A DNA stretch of 64,000 nt from Rhodococcus sp. 06-235-1A (GTDB lineage Bacteria > Actinomycetota > Actinomycetes > Mycobacteriales > Mycobacteriaceae). A program made the position numbers and the translations under genes. Of the stretch, positions 8,627 through 16,832 are shown in pieces. The DNA lies in contig NZ_NOYI01000003.1 in assembly GCF_002258785.1 (NCBI RefSeq), positions 124,001 to 188,000 on the forward strand, given 5' to 3'. Within the stretch, counting starts at the first letter, position 1. Each line of letters begins with the position of its first letter. Below the pieces are notes generated by a model. It did no database searches, was not told the DNA's origin, and saw only the letters and a program-made list of their open reading frames with translations.

Positions 8627-9226
8627 CTAGCGGGCGCGAGTTGCCCTGCGTACCAGGTCTTCCCAGCCGTCGGCCAGTCGGTCCATCGGTATGCCGAGAT
8701 CGCGGTACTGGTGCAGCACCAAGGTGGCCTCCAGTGGCGTGAGGAGCCAGTGCGTCAGCAGTGGGAGATCTCCGTCCACCTCGGCGGCCCGGAGCAACGA
8801 CAGGACGTGAGTGAAGTTGACCATGTGAGCCGGGGCGGAGTAGCGAGCGTCTGCCGACGTTTCCGCAGCGCGTAACACCTCGCCCTGGACGTTGACGAAC
8901 TCGAGGCGCGCACGGCCGAAGGCGACGAGACGGTCGATGGGGTCTGCCCCTGGGCCGAGCGGCGGGTCGCCGAACATGAACGAGTGCTGCAACTTCTGCT
9001 CGGTATGGTCGAGGAGTGCGCGCATCAGCCCGGCTCGATTGCCGAAACGGCGGAACACGGTGCCTTTGCCGACTCCGGCCTTGGTCGCCACTGCGTCCAT
9101 TGTGATGGCGTCGGCCCCGATGGTCGCCACCAGATCCGTGGCGGCGTCGAGTAGCAGCCGACGGTTGCGTGCTGCGTCGCACCGCTCGGAGTCCTCGCCC
9201 GCAATGGGCAGCATCGGGCCGTTCAC
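8627..9226 (-). CDS. TetR-family transcriptional regulator
   Basis: 199-residue one-component regulator. The N-terminal helix-turn-helix is visible at about 20-70 (RRLLLDAATDLVATIGADAITMD followed by VATKAGVGKGTVFRRFGNRAGL, given here as separate parts), and the C-terminal ligand domain is of the SbtR-like type. It starts with a GTG whose -10 box TAGGCT lies exactly six bases upstream. It faces the flavin reductase gene across a 103-base gap that contains the perfect palindrome GGACCATGGTCC, so autoregulation and control of the reductase are likely. The inducer is unknown. Confidence 0.9.
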   Translation of the reverse strand: MNGPMLPIAGEDSERCDAARNRRLLLDAATDLVATIGADAITMDAVATKAGVGKGTVFRRFGNRAGLMRALLDHTEQKLQHSFMFGDPPLGPGADPIDRLVAFGRARLEFVNVQGEVLRAAETSADARYSAPAHMVNFTHVLSLLRAAEVDGDLPLLTHWLLTPLEATLVLHQYRDLGIPMDRLADGWEDLVRRATRAR

Positions 9227-9232
9227 GCATTC

Positions 9233-9238
9233 AGCCTA
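9233..9238 (-). promoter_or_regulatory. -10 box (TAGGCT) of the TetR-family gene, leaderless arrangement
   Basis: TAGGCT on the minus strand lies six bases before the GTG start. The palindromic operator is about 20 bases further upstream, over the expected -35 region, where a bound repressor would block this promoter. Confidence 0.5.
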
Positions 9239-9257
9239 CCCTGCCGGGAACATAAGT

Positions 9258-9269
9258 GGACCATGGTCC
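9258..9269. promoter_or_regulatory. Probable TetR operator, palindrome GGACCATGGTCC
   Basis: A perfect 12-bp palindrome in the divergent promoter region of the TetR gene and the NADPH:FMN reductase gene. Size, symmetry and position are those of a TetR-dimer site, and the same core occurs upstream of other SbtR-like regulators in actinobacteria as far as I recall. Binding is inferred. Confidence 0.65.
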
Positions 9270-9329
9270 GTTTGAATGGTATGAATTGACGTGGCGATCA
9301 CGTCACCCGAACTTTCGAAGGAAGATCTC

Positions 9330-9896
9330 ATGTCAGACGCTCACGTACTCGTTCTCGTCGGAAGCCTGCGCGCCGAATCGGTGAACAAGCAGATTGCCGA
9401 GACTGCTGTCACCGTGGCACCCGCCGGTGCCGAGATCGTGGTCTACGACGGACTCGGAGATGTCCCCTTCTACAACGAGGATATCGACGTCGAGGGTTCC
9501 GTTCCCGCCGCCGCGCTCGCGCTGCGGGCTGCAGCCGAGAAGGCGTCGGCCCTGCTGTTGGTCACGCCCGAATACAACGGCACGATTCCTGCCGTGCTGA
9601 AGAACGCCATCGACTGGCTCTCGCGGCCCTACGGTGCGGGTGCCTTGGTGGGCAAGCCGGTCGTCGTGATCAGCGCATCGCCCAGTGGTAACGGTGCCAA
9701 ATGGGCGCACGAGGACACGAGCAAGGCCGTGCGCATCGCAGGCGGAACCGTCCTCGAGGACGTCCAGCTCTCCATCGGCGGCACCATCGACAAGTTCGGT
9801 TCGGCCCACCCGCGTGAGAACGCCGAGGTGTCCGGAGAGATCGGTCACGTGGTGGCCGAGTTGGTCAAGGCCTCCAACGAGCTCGTGAACGCCTGA
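9330..9896 (+). CDS. NAD(P)H-dependent FMN reductase
   Basis: Flavodoxin-fold NADPH-dependent oxidoreductase of the FMN_red family (chromate/azo/quinone reductase type), cytosolic, binding FMN. The N-terminal FMN phosphate loop is VGSLRAESVNKQ (about 9-20) and the family signature is PEYNGTIPAVLKNAIDWLSRP near 80-100. At 188 residues it is full length. The start is ATG 9330, with GAAGGAAG five bases upstream; a longer reading to 9291 has no support. It is divergent from a TetR gene with a shared operator, so it is probably induced by an electrophile or quinone-like compound, though that is inference. Confidence 0.88.
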   Translation: MSDAHVLVLVGSLRAESVNKQIAETAVTVAPAGAEIVVYDGLGDVPFYNEDIDVEGSVPAAALALRAAAEKASALLLVTPEYNGTIPAVLKNAIDWLSRPYGAGALVGKPVVVISASPSGNGAKWAHEDTSKAVRIAGGTVLEDVQLSIGGTIDKFGSAHPRENAEVSGEIGHVVAELVKASNELVNA

Positions 9897-9909
9897 CCCT
9901 GTAGTGGTA

Positions 9910-9926
9910 TCGAAAATCATTTTCAT
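9910..9926. promoter_or_regulatory. Probable Zur (FurB) box upstream of the alternative L36 gene
   Basis: GAAAAT-C-ATTTTC is a perfect 6+1+6 inverted repeat (9912-9924) within TCGAAAATCATTTTCAT. It matches the mycobacterial Zur/FurB site as I recall it (TGAAAATNATTTTCA core) with one mismatch. It sits directly upstream of the -10 box of the zinc-free L36 gene, the position expected for repression when zinc is plentiful. Confidence 0.8.
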
Positions 9927-9927
9927 G

Positions 9928-9933
9928 TAGCAT
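9928..9933 (+). promoter_or_regulatory. -10 box (TAGCAT) of rpmJ2, leaderless arrangement
   Basis: TAGCAT ends six bases before the ATG at 9940, so the transcript would start at the initiation codon. No Shine-Dalgarno sequence is present, which agrees with leaderless translation. The Zur-like box covers the -35 side. Confidence 0.55.
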
Positions 9934-9939
9934 GTGCTC

Positions 9940-10062
9940 ATGAAGGTGAGAAACTCTCTGAAATCGCTCAAGAACAAGCCCGGCGCGCAGGTGGTTCGGC
10001 GTCGCGGCACAGTGTTCGTGATCAACAAGAAGGAACCGCGATTCAAGGCGCGCCAGCGCTGA
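9940..10062 (+). CDS. rpmJ2: Zinc-independent 50S ribosomal protein L36, type B (C-minus paralogue)
   Basis: A 40-residue gene starting [19 protein letters not shown] and ending EPRFKARQR. The Cys/His zinc-ribbon residues of ordinary L36 are absent, which marks the C-minus form used to replace the zinc-binding L36 during zinc starvation, so that ribosomal zinc is spared. The gene stands alone between the flavin reductase and the nrd operon, has a Zur-like palindrome and a -10 box immediately upstream and a strong hairpin just downstream, so it is a self-contained, probably zinc-regulated unit. E. coli YkgO is the same type. Confidence 0.93.
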   Translation: MKVRNSLKSLKNKPGAQVVRRRGTVFVINKKEPRFKARQR

Positions 10063-10077
10063 CTCTCGGTGGATCGG

Positions 10078-10117
10078 CGACGCGGGGCCCTCGGAACGAT
10101 CCGGGGGCCCCGCGTCG
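10078..10117 (+). terminator. Strong hairpin terminator after rpmJ2
   Basis: A 13-bp perfect stem (10078-10090 with 10105-10117, all but two pairs G-C) around a 14-base loop, beginning 15 bases after the L36 stop. There is no U-tract, as is common for actinobacterial terminators. Confidence 0.75.
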
Positions 10118-10272
10118 TGCGTTCGGTCGCTTCGTCGTTGGCGCACGTCACCGAGCTCGCGTCCGGCCGTTGTGATGGAGAACATGCCTTCGGTGTGACG
10201 TGCGACACGCCGAACGGACTCGTTCTTCGACTGTCGGCAAGGCCGTGACCAGCGAATACCAAGCATGTTGTT
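10118..10272. other. Gap between L36 terminator and nrdH promoter
   Basis: About 155 bases with no gene, no conserved motif and no clear hairpin that I can identify. The nrdH regulatory region begins right after it. Confidence 0.5.
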
Positions 10273-10319
10273 CGCAACATCTCGTGTTGTAGGCATATGT
10301 CGGACACTAGGTGTAGTGT
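10273..10319. promoter_or_regulatory. Paired NrdR boxes upstream of nrdHIE
   Basis: Box 1 is CGCAACATCTCGTGTT (10273-10288) and box 2 is ACACTAGGTGTAGTGT (10304-10319, arms ACACTA/TAGTGT). They are separated by 15 bases, giving a 31-base repeat distance (three helical turns). This is the normal geometry for NrdR, the zinc-finger/ATP-cone repressor of ribonucleotide reductase genes. Box 1 is degenerate on its left arm but matches the nrdF box 1 in ATCT.GTGTT. TAGTGT in box 2 could also act as a -10. Confidence 0.82.
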
Positions 10320-10347
10320 TTGTCCGACCGAGAGACCACAACTCGAA

Positions 10348-10454
10348 GGGCCCGCGAAAGCGGGTCCGAGCAGGTCGAAGTCGCCCTGAGCGGGAGATGT
10401 TCTCGGTGCCATACGCAGAGCACATCGGTCGCCATCGGTGCACCCGATGGCGAC
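10348..10454 (+). promoter_or_regulatory. Structured nrdH 5' leader with two hairpins
   Basis: Between the NrdR boxes and nrdH lie about 150 untranslated bases. They contain an 8-bp hairpin closed by a GAAA tetraloop (10348-10367) and an 11-bp perfect stem (10428-10438 with 10444-10454) that ends seven bases before the nrdH ribosome site AAGAGGG. No match to the cobalamin riboswitch core was found. The role is unknown; it may stabilise the mRNA or affect translation. Confidence 0.5.
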
Positions 10455-10472
10455 AACGGAAAGAGGGACACC

Positions 10473-10706
10473 ATGAGCATCACCGTTTACACCAAGCCCG
10501 CCTGCGTTCAGTGCAATGCCACCTACCGTGCCCTCGACAAAGCGGGTATCGAGTACTCGGTCGTCGACATCTCGCAGGATCCCGAAGCGCGTGACTACGT
10601 CATGGCCCTCGGTTACCTGCAGGCTCCGGTCGTCGTTGCCGGTGACGATCACTGGTCCGGCTTTCGCCCGGATCGCATCAAGACCCTCGCTGCGAACGCT
10701 GCTTGA
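10473..10706 (+). CDS. nrdH: Glutaredoxin-like electron donor NrdH
   Basis: Small redoxin that reduces class Ib ribonucleotide reductase, itself reduced by thioredoxin reductase. The 77 residues have the CVQC active site at 11-14 (family pattern C-V/M-Q-C), the thioredoxin-fold helix after it and the C-terminal region GYLQAPVVVAGDDHWSGFRPD with the conserved WSGFRP segment. The ATG start has AAGAGGG upstream. It is first gene of nrdH-nrdI-nrdE, under paired NrdR boxes and a structured leader. Confidence 0.96.
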   Translation: MSITVYTKPACVQCNATYRALDKAGIEYSVVDISQDPEARDYVMALGYLQAPVVVAGDDHWSGFRPDRIKTLAANAA

Positions 10707-10730
10707 ACAGAACGAGAAAGTGAGTGAGCG

Positions 10731-11192
10731 GTGAGTTCGCAACCGCAGTCTTCCCACTCATTGGTGTATTTCTCCAGCGCATCCGAGAACACGCATCGCT
10801 TCGTCTCGAAGCTGGACATTCCTGCAACCCGTATTCCGCTTCGTGATCCGGACGGCACGTTTCGGGTCGAGTCCCCGTACGTTCTCATCGTCCCGACGTA
10901 CGGGGGAGGGGTCACGTACTCCGGCCGCGACACCAACTACGTCCCCAAGCGCGTGATCAAGTTTCTCAACGACGAACACAATCGGTCGTTGATACGAGCA
11001 GTCATCGCTGCCGGAAACACCAACTTCGGTGATTCGTTCTGCTTTGCCGGCGACGTCATTTCGCAGAAATGCGCCGTTCCGTATCTGTACCGCTTCGAAT
11101 TGATGGGCACCCCCGAGGACGTAGTGCGCGTCCGCGAGGGCCTCGATGACTTCTGGGAACGTGAAGTCCGACGCGCCGCCCACACGCACTAG
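10731..11192 (+). CDS. nrdI: Flavodoxin-like NrdI
   Basis: FMN protein that supplies oxidant (superoxide) for assembly of the dimanganese-tyrosyl cofactor of NrdF. The 153-residue protein shows [16 protein letters not shown] (FMN phosphate loop, about 13-28), VPTYGGG near 54-60, and the [10 protein letters not shown] segment near 94-103, all typical of NrdI. It starts with GTG 24 bases after nrdH. Its presence together with NrdF identifies a manganese-using class Ib system. Confidence 0.95.
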   Translation: MSSQPQSSHSLVYFSSASENTHRFVSKLDIPATRIPLRDPDGTFRVESPYVLIVPTYGGGVTYSGRDTNYVPKRVIKFLNDEHNRSLIRAVIAAGNTNFGDSFCFAGDVISQKCAVPYLYRFELMGTPEDVVRVREGLDDFWEREVRRAAHTH

Positions 11193-11227
11193 AGCACCAC
11201 ACACCACATACCAGTAGGAGCATCGCC

Positions 11228-13393
11228 GTGGCACCGACCATCACCGACGCAGCACCCGCGACCGCGACCGTTCGCGGCGACGGAGACATGGATTACCACG
11301 CGCTCAACGCGATGCTCAATCTCTACGGTCCCAACGGCGAGATCCAGTTCGAGAAGGACCGCGAGGCTGCGAATCAGTACTTTCTGCAGCACGTCAACCA
11401 GAACACCGTGTTCTTCCACGATCTCGACGAGAAGCTGGACTACCTCGTCGAGGAGAACTACTACGAGCCCGAGGTTCTGGACCAGTACTCGCGCGAGTTC
11501 GTCAAGTTTCTGATCAACCACGCGTACTCGAAGAAGTTCCGTTTCCCCACGTTCCTCGGTGCGTTCAAGTACTACACCTCGTACACGCTGAAGACGTTCG
11601 ACGGCAAGCGTTACCTCGAGCGCTTCGAGGACCGGGTGTGCATGGTTGCGCTCACGCTCGCGGCCGGAGACGAAGCCCTGGCCACCGATCTGGTCGACGA
11701 AATCATCGCCGGTCGTTTCCAGCCCGCGACGCCCACGTTCCTCAACTCCGGCAAGAAGCAGCGCGGCGAGCCCGTGTCCTGCTTCCTGCTGCGTATCGAA
11801 GACAACATGGAGTCGATCGGCCGCTCCATCAACTCCGCCCTGCAGCTGTCGAAGCGCGGCGGCGGAGTTGCGTTGCTGCTGAGCAACATTCGCGAGGCCG
11901 GCGCGCCCATCAAGCGCATCGAGAACCAGTCTTCCGGCGTCATCCCGATCATGAAGCTGCTCGAGGACTCGTTCTCGTACGCCAACCAGCTCGGGGCACG
12001 CCAGGGCGCGGGCGCGGTGTACCTGCACGCACACCATCCCGACGTCTACAAGTTCCTCGACACCAAGCGTGAGAACGCGGACGAGAAGATTCGCATCAAG
12101 ACGCTCTCGCTCGGAATCGTCATCCCGGACATCACGTTCGAGTTGGCGAAGAAGAACGAGGACATGTACCTGTTCTCGCCGTACGACGTCGAGCGCATCT
12201 ACGGCGTGCCGTTCGCCGACATCAACGTGTCGGAGAAGTACTACGAGATGGTCGACGACAAGCGGATCCGCAAGACCAAGATCAAGTCTCGCGAGTTCTT
12301 CCAGACTCTTGCCGAGCTGCAGTTCGAGTCCGGCTACCCGTACATCATGTACGAGGACACCGTCAATCGCGCGAACCCGGTGAAGGGCAAGATCACCCAC
12401 TCGAACCTGTGCTCGGAGATCCTGCAGGTTTCGACGCCGTCCACGTTCAACGACGACCTCTCGTACAGCCATGTCGGCAAGGACATTTCGTGCAACCTGG
12501 GTTCGCTGAACATCGCCAAGACGATGGACTCACCCGACTTCGGTAAGACCATCGCCGTGGCGATCCGCGGTCTGACTGCGGTCTCCGATCAGACGCACAT
12601 CTTCTCGGTTCCGTCGATCGAACAGGGCAACAACGATTCTCACGCCATCGGCCTCGGTCAGATGAATCTGCACGGGTACCTCGCGCGCGAGCGGATTCAC
12701 TACGGCTCGACCGAGGGAATCGACTTCACGAACATCTACTTCTACACGGTGCTGTTCCACGCCATCCAGGCGTCGAACCAGCTGGCCAAGGCGCGCGGTC
12801 AGTACTTCAAGGGTTTCCCCGACTCCAAGTACGCGTCGGGCGAATTCTTCGACAAGTACACCGATCAGGTCTGGGAGCCGGCCACGCCCAAGGTCGCGAA
12901 GTTGTTCGCCGACTCCGGCGTATCCATTCCGACCCAGGCGGATTGGACGACGCTGAAGGCGTCGGTGCAGGAGTACGGAATCTACAACCAGAACCTGCAG
13001 GCCGTTCCGCCGACGGGCTCCATCTCGTACATCAACAACTCCACCTCGTCGATTCACCCGGTGGCGTCGAAGATCGAGATCCGCAAGGAAGGCAAGATCG
13101 GCCGCGTCTACTACCCGGCACCGTACCTCGACAACGACAACCTGGACTTCTACCAGGACGCGTACGAGATCGGGTACGAGAAGATCATCGACACCTACGC
13201 TGCCGCAACGCAACACGTCGATCAGGGCCTGTCGTTGACCCTGTTCTTCAAAGACACCGCCACCACTCGCGACATCAACCGCGCGCAGATCTACGCATGG
13301 CGCAAGGGCATCAAGACGCTGTACTACATCCGTCTGCGCCAGATGGCACTCGAAGGCACCGAGGTCGAGGGTTGCGTGTCCTGCATGCTCTAG
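11228..13393 (+). CDS. nrdE: Class Ib ribonucleoside-diphosphate reductase alpha subunit
   Basis: Catalytic subunit that reduces ribonucleoside diphosphates. The 721-residue chain lacks an N-terminal ATP cone, as expected for class Ib. Visible features are [13 protein letters not shown], the N-Cys-Glu site in [13 protein letters not shown], the second active-site Cys in [28 protein letters not shown], and the C-terminal redox pair in EGCVSCML, which is re-reduced by NrdH. Start is GTG 11228, 35 bases after nrdI. A long palindrome follows the stop and probably ends the nrdHIE transcript. Confidence 0.97.
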   Translation: MAPTITDAAPATATVRGDGDMDYHALNAMLNLYGPNGEIQFEKDREAANQYFLQHVNQNTVFFHDLDEKLDYLVEENYYEPEVLDQYSREFVKFLINHAYSKKFRFPTFLGAFKYYTSYTLKTFDGKRYLERFEDRVCMVALTLAAGDEALATDLVDEIIAGRFQPATPTFLNSGKKQRGEPVSCFLLRIEDNMESIGRSINSALQLSKRGGGVALLLSNIREAGAPIKRIENQSSGVIPIMKLLEDSFSYANQLGARQGAGAVYLHAHHPDVYKFLDTKRENADEKIRIKTLSLGIVIPDITFELAKKNEDMYLFSPYDVERIYGVPFADINVSEKYYEMVDDKRIRKTKIKSREFFQTLAELQFESGYPYIMYEDTVNRANPVKGKITHSNLCSEILQVSTPSTFNDDLSYSHVGKDISCNLGSLNIAKTMDSPDFGKTIAVAIRGLTAVSDQTHIFSVPSIEQGNNDSHAIGLGQMNLHGYLARERIHYGSTEGIDFTNIYFYTVLFHAIQASNQLAKARGQYFKGFPDSKYASGEFFDKYTDQVWEPATPKVAKLFADSGVSIPTQADWTTLKASVQEYGIYNQNLQAVPPTGSISYINNSTSSIHPVASKIEIRKEGKIGRVYYPAPYLDNDNLDFYQDAYEIGYEKIIDTYAAATQHVDQGLSLTLFFKDTATTRDINRAQIYAWRKGIKTLYYIRLRQMALEGTEVEGCVSCML

Positions 13394-13401
13394 GGCTTCG
13401 C

Positions 13402-13449
13402 CCTCGTGCGCGTTTTGCGTAGCTGGAGCTACGCAAAACGCGCACGAGG
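13402..13449. terminator. Long perfect palindrome after nrdE (copy 1 of a repeated element)
   Basis: A 23-bp perfect inverted repeat (13402-13424 with 13427-13449) with only GG at its centre, nine bases after the nrdE stop, preceded by a small AGGGC/GCCCT hairpin. It would form an exceptionally stable RNA hairpin and probably terminates nrdHIE. A sister element with the same core, GTAGCTGSAGCTAC, lies at 14492-14537 on the other side of the next gene, so this is also a dispersed repeat. Confidence 0.75.
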
Positions 13450-13484
13450 AGAAGTGTCGTACCTGCTGGGCATGATGACCGGCC

Positions 13485-14579
13485 ATGGAACATGGTCGGG
13501 GGGACGGTCGAGAACTACAGGTTCTGATCGACACGCAGTGGGGGCTGTTCACGCAGTCGCAGGTCACGGAGTTGGGATACAGCCGAAATCGCGTTCGCGC
13601 ACTGGTGGACAGTGGAGCGTGGATCGCCGTTCTCAGAGGCGTCTACTCGATCTTCACCGGGCCGTTGACGCGGCAGCGGACCCTGATGGCAGCGCTTCTC
13701 TACGGAGGTGGACACGCAATGCTGAGCCACCGATCCGCTGCCGAGGAGTGGGCTTTCTGCGAGCCGGACCCCGCCGCGGCAGTCCACGTCACCGTGCCGT
13801 ACGGCAAGTCCGCGTGCAATCAACGGCCGACCGTACGCTCGGGCCCCACGGTCGGGACGAGACTGGTGGCGGGAATCGGATCGTCGCTGCATCCCGGAGT
13901 GGTGGTGCATCGTTCTCGCGCCCACCGGCACATCGGAGTACCGGGGGACATGCCGCGGACGACGTTGGTGGACACCGCACTCGATCTCGCGGTGTCGGAG
14001 CCTACGCCCGAGCAGGCTTTTCACAGCTTGGTCTCCTCGGTGACCCAGCGACGAATTCGACTCACCGACGTTCGGGAGCAGATCGCCGTCCGACGGCCGT
14101 ACCGATATCTCTCGACGCTGACAGAAGCCATCGACCTGCTCGCAACCGGAGTTCAATCGGTCCTCGAACTCGAATACGCGACGAACGTCGAAGCAGCTCA
14201 CGGGCTTCCGACCACGGAGCGGCAGAGCGCAGTACAGGTCGATGGGCGGACACTGTACGAGGACGTCGTATATCGGGTCGGATCTCGCACGGTGACTGTG
14301 CGCCTCGACGGCCGCCGGTTCCATTCGATGCGCGAGGTCGCATTTCGGGATCGGCGACGTGACAACGCGGCAGAACTCGCTGGGCGAGCACGGCTGGTCT
14401 TCGGATACGAGGAAGTGAGCAGTGACCCCTGCGGTGTGGCGAGAGACGTCGCTCTGGTGCTCCAGCGGGAGGGCTGGGATGGCGAACCAACGTCGTGCGC
14501 GTTGTGCGTAGCTGCAGCTACGCACAACACGCACGACACAGATCTTGTGTTAGCAATTGATGTCCGACACAACAGGTAG
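13485..14579 (+). CDS. AbiEi-antitoxin-like / DUF559 endonuclease-like protein
   Basis: Belongs to a broad actinobacterial family whose N-terminus resembles the winged-helix domain of AbiEi-type (type IV) antitoxins (SQVTELGYSRNRVRALVDSG then GVYSIF) and whose C-terminus resembles a DUF559/Vsr-like PD-(D/E)XK nuclease (LELEYATNVEAAHGLP, YEDVVY, LDGRRFHS, RDRRRDNAAELAG). Where relatives usually have a V-E-x-DGR motif, this protein has VRLDGR, so one likely catalytic acid is Arg. The start at 13485 is weak. The last 25 or so codons run through the second palindrome and both NrdR boxes of nrdF, so the natural C-terminus may have been extended. No cognate toxin gene is adjacent. It separates nrdE from nrdF. 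Confidence 0.65.
   Translation: MEHGRGDGRELQVLIDTQWGLFTQSQVTELGYSRNRVRALVDSGAWIAVLRGVYSIFTGPLTRQRTLMAALLYGGGHAMLSHRSAAEEWAFCEPDPAAAVHVTVPYGKSACNQRPTVRSGPTVGTRLVAGIGSSLHPGVVVHRSRAHRHIGVPGDMPRTTLVDTALDLAVSEPTPEQAFHSLVSSVTQRRIRLTDVREQIAVRRPYRYLSTLTEAIDLLATGVQSVLELEYATNVEAAHGLPTTERQSAVQVDGRTLYEDVVYRVGSRTVTVRLDGRRFHSMREVAFRDRRRDNAAELAGRARLVFGYEEVSSDPCGVARDVALVLQREGWDGEPTSCALCVAAATHNTHDTDLVLAIDVRHNR
14492..14537. repeat. Second copy of the long palindrome, upstream of nrdF
   Basis: 23-bp arms (14492-14514 with 14515-14537) with a single mismatch and the same GTAGCTGCAGCTAC core as the element at 13402-13449. Over 46 aligned bases the two copies differ at few positions, mostly paired changes that keep the stem. 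It ends on top of the first NrdR box. It lies inside the 3' end of the preceding open frame and would also be able to terminate that transcript. Confidence 0.75.
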
Positions 14580-14582
14580 TGT
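14536..14582. promoter_or_regulatory. Paired NrdR boxes upstream of nrdF
   Basis: Box 1 is ACACAGATCTTGTGTT (14536-14551) and box 2 is ACACAACAGGTAGTGT (14567-14582), 15 bases apart. The geometry is the same as at nrdH, so both reductase transcription units should respond to NrdR together although they are split. No nrdR gene is in the window. Confidence 0.85.
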
Positions 14583-14618
14583 TCAAGCAGGCCAACATTC
14601 GGCAGATTTCCTCGGTAG

Positions 14619-15593
<975 letters not shown>

Positions 15594-15618
15594 CGCCCGT
15601 TCGCGCCACGCGGGACGC

Positions 15619-15816
15619 TCACGAACTCGGTGGGCGTCCCGGCGCGCGAATGTCCTCCGCCTCCTTGGGCATTCGCCCTTTGTCGCTCAGTGCACGGCGT
15701 AACAAGAATTCGATCTGCGCGTTGGTGCTGCGCAGTTCGTCGGAGGCCCAGCGGGCGAGAGCGTCGTGCACCGCTGGGTCCAATCGCAGCAGAATCTTCT
15801 TACGTTCGACTGCCAT
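15619..15816 (-). CDS. Small ribbon-helix-helix (Arc/CopG-type) DNA-binding protein
   Basis: A 65-residue protein with the pattern [19 protein letters not shown] (beta-strand then helix) and a second helix containing [14 protein letters not shown], as in Arc/toxin-antitoxin RHH repressors. The tail is polar and charged. It lies three bases after the SPFH gene and must share its transcript. The likely job is autoregulation of this two-gene operon through the palindrome at 16768-16777; that is inference. Confidence 0.75.
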   Translation of the reverse strand: MAVERKKILLRLDPAVHDALARWASDELRSTNAQIEFLLRRALSDKGRMPKEAEDIRAPGRPPSS

Positions 15817-15819
15817 GGC

Positions 15820-16737
15820 TCACTGGTACAGCGATCCGGTGTTGACCACGGGTTGCGTGTCGCGGTCGCTGCACAGCACCACCAGCAGATTCGACACCAT
15901 CGTGGCCTTGCGCTCCTCGTCGAGTTCGACGACGTGCTTCTCCTCGAGCTTCCCCAAGGCCATCTCCACCATTCCGACGGCACCTTCGACGATCTGCTGA
16001 CGCGCCGCGATCACCGCTCCCGCCTGCTGGCGCCGCAGCATGGCCTGTGCGATCTCCGGTGCATAGGCCAGACGATTGATTCGAGTTTCGATCACCTCGA
16101 CACCGGCCGACCGCACCCGCGCGTGCACTTCCTCGGACATGGCGGCCGTGATCTCGTCGGCGTTCTCCCGCAACGACATTCGGCCTTCGGCGTCGTACGG
16201 GTAGCTGCCGGCGATGTGTCGTACGGCGGATTCGGTCTGGACGGCGACGAACTCCTCGTAGTCGTCGACCTGAAACGACGCCAAGGCGGTATCGGCAACC
16301 TGCCAGACGACGATGGCGGAAATCTCGATCGGATTACCGTCGGCGTCGTTGACCTTCGATTGGCCGGTCTCGTGGTTGCGGATTCGCGTCGAGATGGCCC
16401 GGCGATACGTCAACGGATTGGTCCAGCGCAGCCCCGGTGTTCGCAGGGTGCCGCTGTACGAACTGCCGAGCAGTTGAAGGACGCGAGCCTGATTGGGTTG
16501 CACCAGCGTCAGTCCCACGAGTGCAGGCAGTGAGAGCACGAACAGGACGACACCGGCGACGATGAGTCCGACGACCGTGAACACGAGTCCGAGCACGAAC
16601 GCGGCGATACCGCCGAGGAACAGCGCGAGGCCGATGGCGAGCATCGACCAGCCGGGCAGATCCCACCCGGGACGTTCGGCGATGTTGGTGGTGGGCGTGC
16701 CCGTCGGCTTCTCGGCGACGGTTGCGGGTGCGGACAT
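15820..16737 (-). CDS. SPFH/Band-7 (stomatin-prohibitin-flotillin) membrane protein
   Basis: 305-residue membrane-anchored scaffold protein. Residues about 30-75 form two hydrophobic segments. The SPFH domain follows, with [31 protein letters not shown] and the region [25 protein letters not shown], and then a coiled-coil-like helix rich in Glu, Ala and Gln around 230-265. Flotillin-like proteins organise membrane microdomains or hold proteases, but the partner here is unknown. The ribosome site is excellent (GGGAGG). It is transcribed with a ribbon-helix-helix gene behind it, a pairing that recurs in actinobacteria as far as I recall. Confidence 0.85.
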   Translation of the reverse strand: MSAPATVAEKPTGTPTTNIAERPGWDLPGWSMLAIGLALFLGGIAAFVLGLVFTVVGLIVAGVVLFVLSLPALVGLTLVQPNQARVLQLLGSSYSGTLRTPGLRWTNPLTYRRAISTRIRNHETGQSKVNDADGNPIEISAIVVWQVADTALASFQVDDYEEFVAVQTESAVRHIAGSYPYDAEGRMSLRENADEITAAMSEEVHARVRSAGVEVIETRINRLAYAPEIAQAMLRRQQAGAVIAARQQIVEGAVGMVEMALGKLEEKHVVELDEERKATMVSNLLVVLCSDRDTQPVVNTGSLYQ

Positions 16738-16756
16738 GAGAACCTCCCTCTCGATG

Positions 16757-16777
16757 TTGATACTAAAGTGATATCAC
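16757..16777. promoter_or_regulatory. Candidate operator for the SPFH-RHH operon
   Basis: GTGATATCAC (16768-16777) is a perfect 10-bp palindrome. A related TGATAC half-site lies at 16758-16763, about one helical turn away. The region is AT-rich against its surroundings and overlaps the expected promoter 20-40 bases before the SPFH start. Ribbon-helix-helix repressors bind such short spaced half-sites, so the downstream RHH protein is the best candidate ligand. Confidence 0.5.
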
Positions 16778-16832
16778 ATTTCCGGCAGCCTTGGAGATGT
16801 TCCGAAGAGATGCCTACTCGACGTAGGCGGGG

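Noticed and set aside
10320..10472. Cobalamin riboswitch before nrdH
   Set aside because: The conserved B12-box and core sequences were not found; only simple hairpins are visible, and class Ib genes normally rely on NrdR.
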